From Streptomyces ortus (GTDB lineage: Bacteria; Actinomycetota; Actinomycetes; Streptomycetales; Streptomycetaceae): DNA of 64,000 nucleotides. The stretch lies in the NCBI RefSeq assembly GCF_026341275.1, contig NZ_JAIFZO010000002.1, forward strand, positions 8,152,118 to 8,216,117. Reading direction: 5' to 3'. The translations under genes and the position numbers were made by a program. Below the pieces are notes generated by a model. It was not told the DNA's origin. It made no database searches and was given only the letters and a program-made list of their open reading frames with translations. Below are positions 61,010-64,000 of this stretch, piece after piece; position 1 is the stretch's first letter, and each line of letters opens with the position of its first letter.

Positions 61010-64000
61010 CTACTTCAGCGTGATCGCGTACACCTGCACCCGAGGATCGTTCTGCAGGCCGACGGAGCGCACCGTCTTCGACGCGTCGAGGTCCGCCGAG
61101 GCGCCGAACAGCCGCACCGGAGGGCCGTCCACCCCCTGCCCGCGCTTGATCCGGTGCGGCATCTCCAGCACCACGGAGCTGCCCTGCGGCGCCGACCCCG
61201 CCCAGTCGCCCACGGGGACGGGCACTTCCGCGGTGGTCCCGTCGGTGTAGCGGACGGTCAGCGCGGTCGTGACCGGGCCGTGGTGGGCCACGGCGACAAC
61301 GCGCAGCGCGCCGTACGAACCGGCCGGGAGCAGCATGGACTGCCCGCGGGCCTCGACGAAGTTCTCGGCGGTGCCGGACGGATCGGGAGCGTCGTAGGTC
61401 ACGCCGCCCCAGACGACCGGACCCGCCGCGGGCAGCAGATCACCGTCGAAGCTCCAGCCGCCGCCGTCGAAGTCGCCCTGCCCGGAGGCCGCGACGGTCG
61501 CGGTTCCGTCGTGGTTCACCTCCTTGCCGAGGTCCACGGCACACTGCCCGTCGATGTCCGGCGCGCAGCGGGCCGCGGCGCGTACCTCGATGGTCGCGAC
61601 CCGCTCCACGCTCTTCACGCCCTTCGCCGCCGCCGTGATCCGCACGGTGTACGAACCCGGCGCGGTCCCGGCCGGCACGTTCACGTCCACGGTCGCGGTC
61701 CGCTGGACCGGAAGACGGCGGGACACCAACGAGAAGGAGTCCGAGGTCTTCGCGGTCCAGCCGCCGGGAGCCTTCGCGTCGACGCCCACCCGCAGGGTGC
61801 CGGGGGACTGGCCCAGCACGTCCAGCTTCAGGCGGACGCTCTGCGCGCTGTCGGACGTGGGCAGGACGTCGGAAGCGGTACGGAGCGACGCGTCGAGATC
61901 GCGGCGGGAATCCGCTGCCGCGCGGTTCACGGACGGCGGCTCGTCACCCTTGCCCGTACCCCACGCCGACGGCTTGCCGGTCATCTCGAAGGCGAGGCTG
62001 CCGCCCTTGGCGACCGCGTCCCAGTCCAGCCAGGTGGCGCGCAGGTTCTTCCCGCCGAACGTCGCCCGCTTGACGTAGCGCTGGGTGTCGCTCGCACCCG
62101 GCGCCTTCACGGTCAGCGTGCCGCCCTGCTGCTTCCCGTACGCGCCGATGCGGATGTCAGCCGAGGGGAACTGCGGGCTGGACACGGCGAGGAAGCCACC
62201 GCCGTTCGTCGTCGGGTACAGGCCCAGCGAGGAGAAGACGTACCAGGCCGACATGGTGCCCAGGTCGTCGTTCCCGGTCATGCCGTCGGGCCCGTCCGTG
62301 AAGAGCGTCATCGCGGCGCGGACCACGGTGGCGGTCTTGGCGGGCGCGCCGGCCCACAGGTACATGTACGGGGCGTGCAGGTCGGGCTCGTTGTTCGGGT
62401 TGTAGGTCGACTTGCCGTAGTAGTCGTACGGAGCCGAGATCCAGTCCTCGCGAGCGGTCCTGGCCGGGTCCGCGAGGAGTTTGTCGTACGCGAAGAAGGA
62501 GTCGAGCCGCCTCTCGGTCGCGCTCTTGCCGCCCATCAGGGAGACGAGTCCGGCCGGGTCCTGGGGCGCGAGCCACTGGTACTGATAGGCGCCGCCCTCA
62601 TGGAACTGGTGGCCCGCTTCGACCGGGTCGTAGGGCGTCAGCCAGGTGCCGTCGGTCGTACGCGGCCGGAACTGCTGGATGGAGGAGTCCCACAGGTTCC
62701 GGTACCACTGGCCGCGCGCCGCGAACATCTTGGCGTCCGCGCCGTGTCCCAGTCCCTTGGCCATCAGCGCCAGCGATGCGTCCGCCGCCGCGTACTCCAT
62801 GGTCGCCGAGGCGGGATGGCGGCAGTCGTTGTCACCGCCCTTGTCGGCGCAGTCCTTCCCCGGTTCCAGCCCGCTGGGGACGTAACCGCGCTTCTGGTAC
62901 GCGTCCACCCCCGCGCGGCCGTTGTAGGGGGAGTCGGCCGGTGGCGTACTGACCGCGTTCTTCCGCAGCAGCGCGTACGCCTCCTTCTCGTGACCTGCGA
63001 GCAGCCCCTTGGACCATGCCTCGACCAGGAAGGGCGTCACCGGGTCACCGGTCATGATGTTGGTCTCGCTGTTGGCGAGCGACCAGCGCGGCAGCCAGCC
63101 GCCGTCCCGTCCGATCGCGACGACGGACAGCGCGACATCACGGGCGACCTTCGGCTGCAACATCTGGAGCAGCTGGTTCTGCGGCCGGTGGGTGTCCCAC
63201 AGCGACAGGTTCTGGTACGGCGTGAACCCCGACGCGACATGGTTCTTCCCGTCGAAGCCCGCGTACCGGCCGTCGACGTCTCCGGCGAGGTTCGGATGCA
63301 GCTGCGCGTGATAGAGGGCGGAGTAGAACGCGCGCTGCCGCTCGGCCGAACCGCCGCCGATCTTGACCGCGTCGAGCTGCCGCTCCCAGGTCGCGTGCAG
63401 CGCCGCCCGCGTGGCGTCGAAGTCGTACGAGTCCTGTGTCTCCGCGGTGAGGTTCTTGCGGGCGCCTTCGGGACCCGTGTAGGAGAGCCCCACCTTGACG
63501 ACGACGTCGCGGTCGGCGGCGGCGTCGAAGGTCACCCAGGCACCGTTGTCGCCCTCGCCGGACGCGTCCCTTTCGCCGGGGGCGGGGGTGCTCCCGCGCC
63601 ACGCGCCGTGCGAGGTGAACGGCCGGTCGAAGGTCGCCGTGAAGTAGACGGTGTGCTTGTCCTTGCCCGCGCAGAAGTTGCCGGCTTCGACACGGCCCTC
63701 GACGGTCCGGTCGCCGACGACGTGCACCTCCGAGCTGTAGACCTTCTGGTTGGCCTTGCCCGTGTTGAACAGGACGTTGGCGCGGTCGGTCGAGGGGAAG
63801 GTGTAGCGCTGCCATCCGGTGCGGGAGGTGGCGGTCAGCTCGGCGTCGATGCCGTACGACTTCAACCCGACGCGGTAGTAACCGGGTTCGGCGTCCTCGT
63901 CGTCGTGCGAGAACGCCGACCGGTAGGAGTTCGGGTCGACGCTGTCGACCGCGCCGGTCGTCGGCATGATCGGCAGCTCACCCATGACGGAACAGCCGAC
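61010..64000 (-). CDS. GH92-family alpha-mannosidase (N-terminus outside window)
   Basis: About 997 residues are visible and the frame continues past the window edge. Typical GH92 blocks are present: AFSHDDEDAEPGYYRVGL, SLWDTHRPQNQLLQM, WYRNLWD, HEGGAYQYQWLAPQDP, MTGNDDLGTMSAWYVFSSLGLYP, the last with the calcium- and acid-bearing GNDD stretch. The N-terminal domain is missing its start. After the catalytic part comes a NEW1/alpha-galactosidase-like Ig domain (VRLKLDVLGQSPGTLRVG) and a C-terminal NPCBM-like module ending VQVYAITLK. The enzyme should be secreted and trim alpha-mannosides from mannan or glycoprotein. It is not linked to the NRPS. Confidence 0.93.
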   Translation of the reverse strand, partial: VGCSVMGELPIMPTTGAVDSVDPNSYRSAFSHDDEDAEPGYYRVGLKSYGIDAELTATSRTGWQRYTFPSTDRANVLFNTGKANQKVYSSEVHVVGDRTVEGRVEAGNFCAGKDKHTVYFTATFDRPFTSHGAWRGSTPAPGERDASGEGDNGAWVTFDAAADRDVVVKVGLSYTGPEGARKNLTAETQDSYDFDATRAALHATWERQLDAVKIGGGSAERQRAFYSALYHAQLHPNLAGDVDGRYAGFDGKNHVASGFTPYQNLSLWDTHRPQNQLLQMLQPKVARDVALSVVAIGRDGGWLPRWSLANSETNIMTGDPVTPFLVEAWSKGLLAGHEKEAYALLRKNAVSTPPADSPYNGRAGVDAYQKRGYVPSGLEPGKDCADKGGDNDCRHPASATMEYAAADASLALMAKGLGHGADAKMFAARGQWYRNLWDSSIQQFRPRTTDGTWLTPYDPVEAGHQFHEGGAYQYQWLAPQDPAGLVSLMGGKSATERRLDSFFAYDKLLADPARTAREDWISAPYDYYGKSTYNPNNEPDLHAPYMYLWAGAPAKTATVVRAAMTLFTDGPDGMTGNDDLGTMSAWYVFSSLGLYPTTNGGGFLAVSSPQFPSADIRIGAYGKQQGGTLTVKAPGASDTQRYVKRATFGGKNLRATWLDWDAVAKGGSLAFEMTGKPSAWGTGKGDEPPSVNRAAADSRRDLDASLRTASDVLPTSDSAQSVRLKLDVLGQSPGTLRVGVDAKAPGGWTAKTSDSFSLVSRRLPVQRTATVDVNVPAGTAPGSYTVRITAAAKGVKSVERVATIEVRAAARCAPDIDGQCAVDLGKEVNHDGTATVAASGQGDFDGGGWSFDGDLLPAAGPVVWGGVTYDAPDPSGTAENFVEARGQSMLLPAGSYGALRVVAVAHHGPVTTALTVRYTDGTTAEVPVPVGDWAGSAPQGSSVVLEMPHRIKRGQGVDGPPVRLFGASADLDASKTVRSVGLQNDPRVQVYAITLK

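Overview
The window is high-GC DNA (G or C at most third codon positions, AGGAGG-type ribosome sites, rare TTA codons) that reads like a Streptomyces or closely related actinomycete chromosome. About two thirds of it is one non-ribosomal peptide locus. This view rests on reading the sequence and on recalled family knowledge; no database search was run.

Layout. 1-8194: accessory and regulatory genes. These are the end of a large ATPase-type regulator, an FAD amine-oxidase-like flavoprotein, a small MSMEG_6728-like protein, two divergent TetR repressors, a membrane NACHT NTPase, a 74-residue LuxR-type DNA-binding protein and a membrane-anchored protein of unknown function. 8195-8817: a long leader with a palindrome. 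8818-51374: cytochrome P450, stand-alone penicillin-binding-protein-like (PBP-type) serine enzyme, two giant NRPSs (6342 and 6807 residues) and an MbtH protein, all on the + strand and closed by a strong hairpin. 51459-54912: a GNAT acetyltransferase, an FdhF/YdeP-type molybdopterin oxidoreductase and an SRPBCC protein. 55215-56970: a three-gene unit of a small GTPase and two little proteins that share an unfamiliar motif. 57101-60096: a two-component system whose kinase looks like two kinase units fused. 60206-64000: a lipoprotein and a truncated GH92 alpha-mannosidase.

How the NRPS locus should work. Ten modules can be read: A-T, C-A-T-E, C-A-T-E, C-A-T-E, C-A-T on the first protein; C-A-T-E, C-A-T, C-A-T-E, C-A-T, C-A-T-E on the second. 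Every C domain type matches the presence or absence of an upstream E domain. Binding-pocket residues suggest the order aromatic, D-Ala-like, D-Val, D-Ala-like, aromatic, D-basic, Thr, D-unknown, Val, D-aromatic. The line ends in an epimerase and has no thioesterase. The separate PBP-type protein between the P450 and the NRPSs fits the SurE/WolJ/Ulm16 family, which releases D-ended peptides as head-to-tail rings. The inferred product is therefore a cyclic decapeptide, perhaps oxidised by the P450. I do not recognise a known compound with this pattern. P450, PBP-type enzyme and first NRPS each carry one TTA codon, so the pathway is probably under bldA (developmental) control.

The best candidates for something undescribed are the decapeptide pathway itself and the GTPase plus twin EVSFRxW-protein operon.
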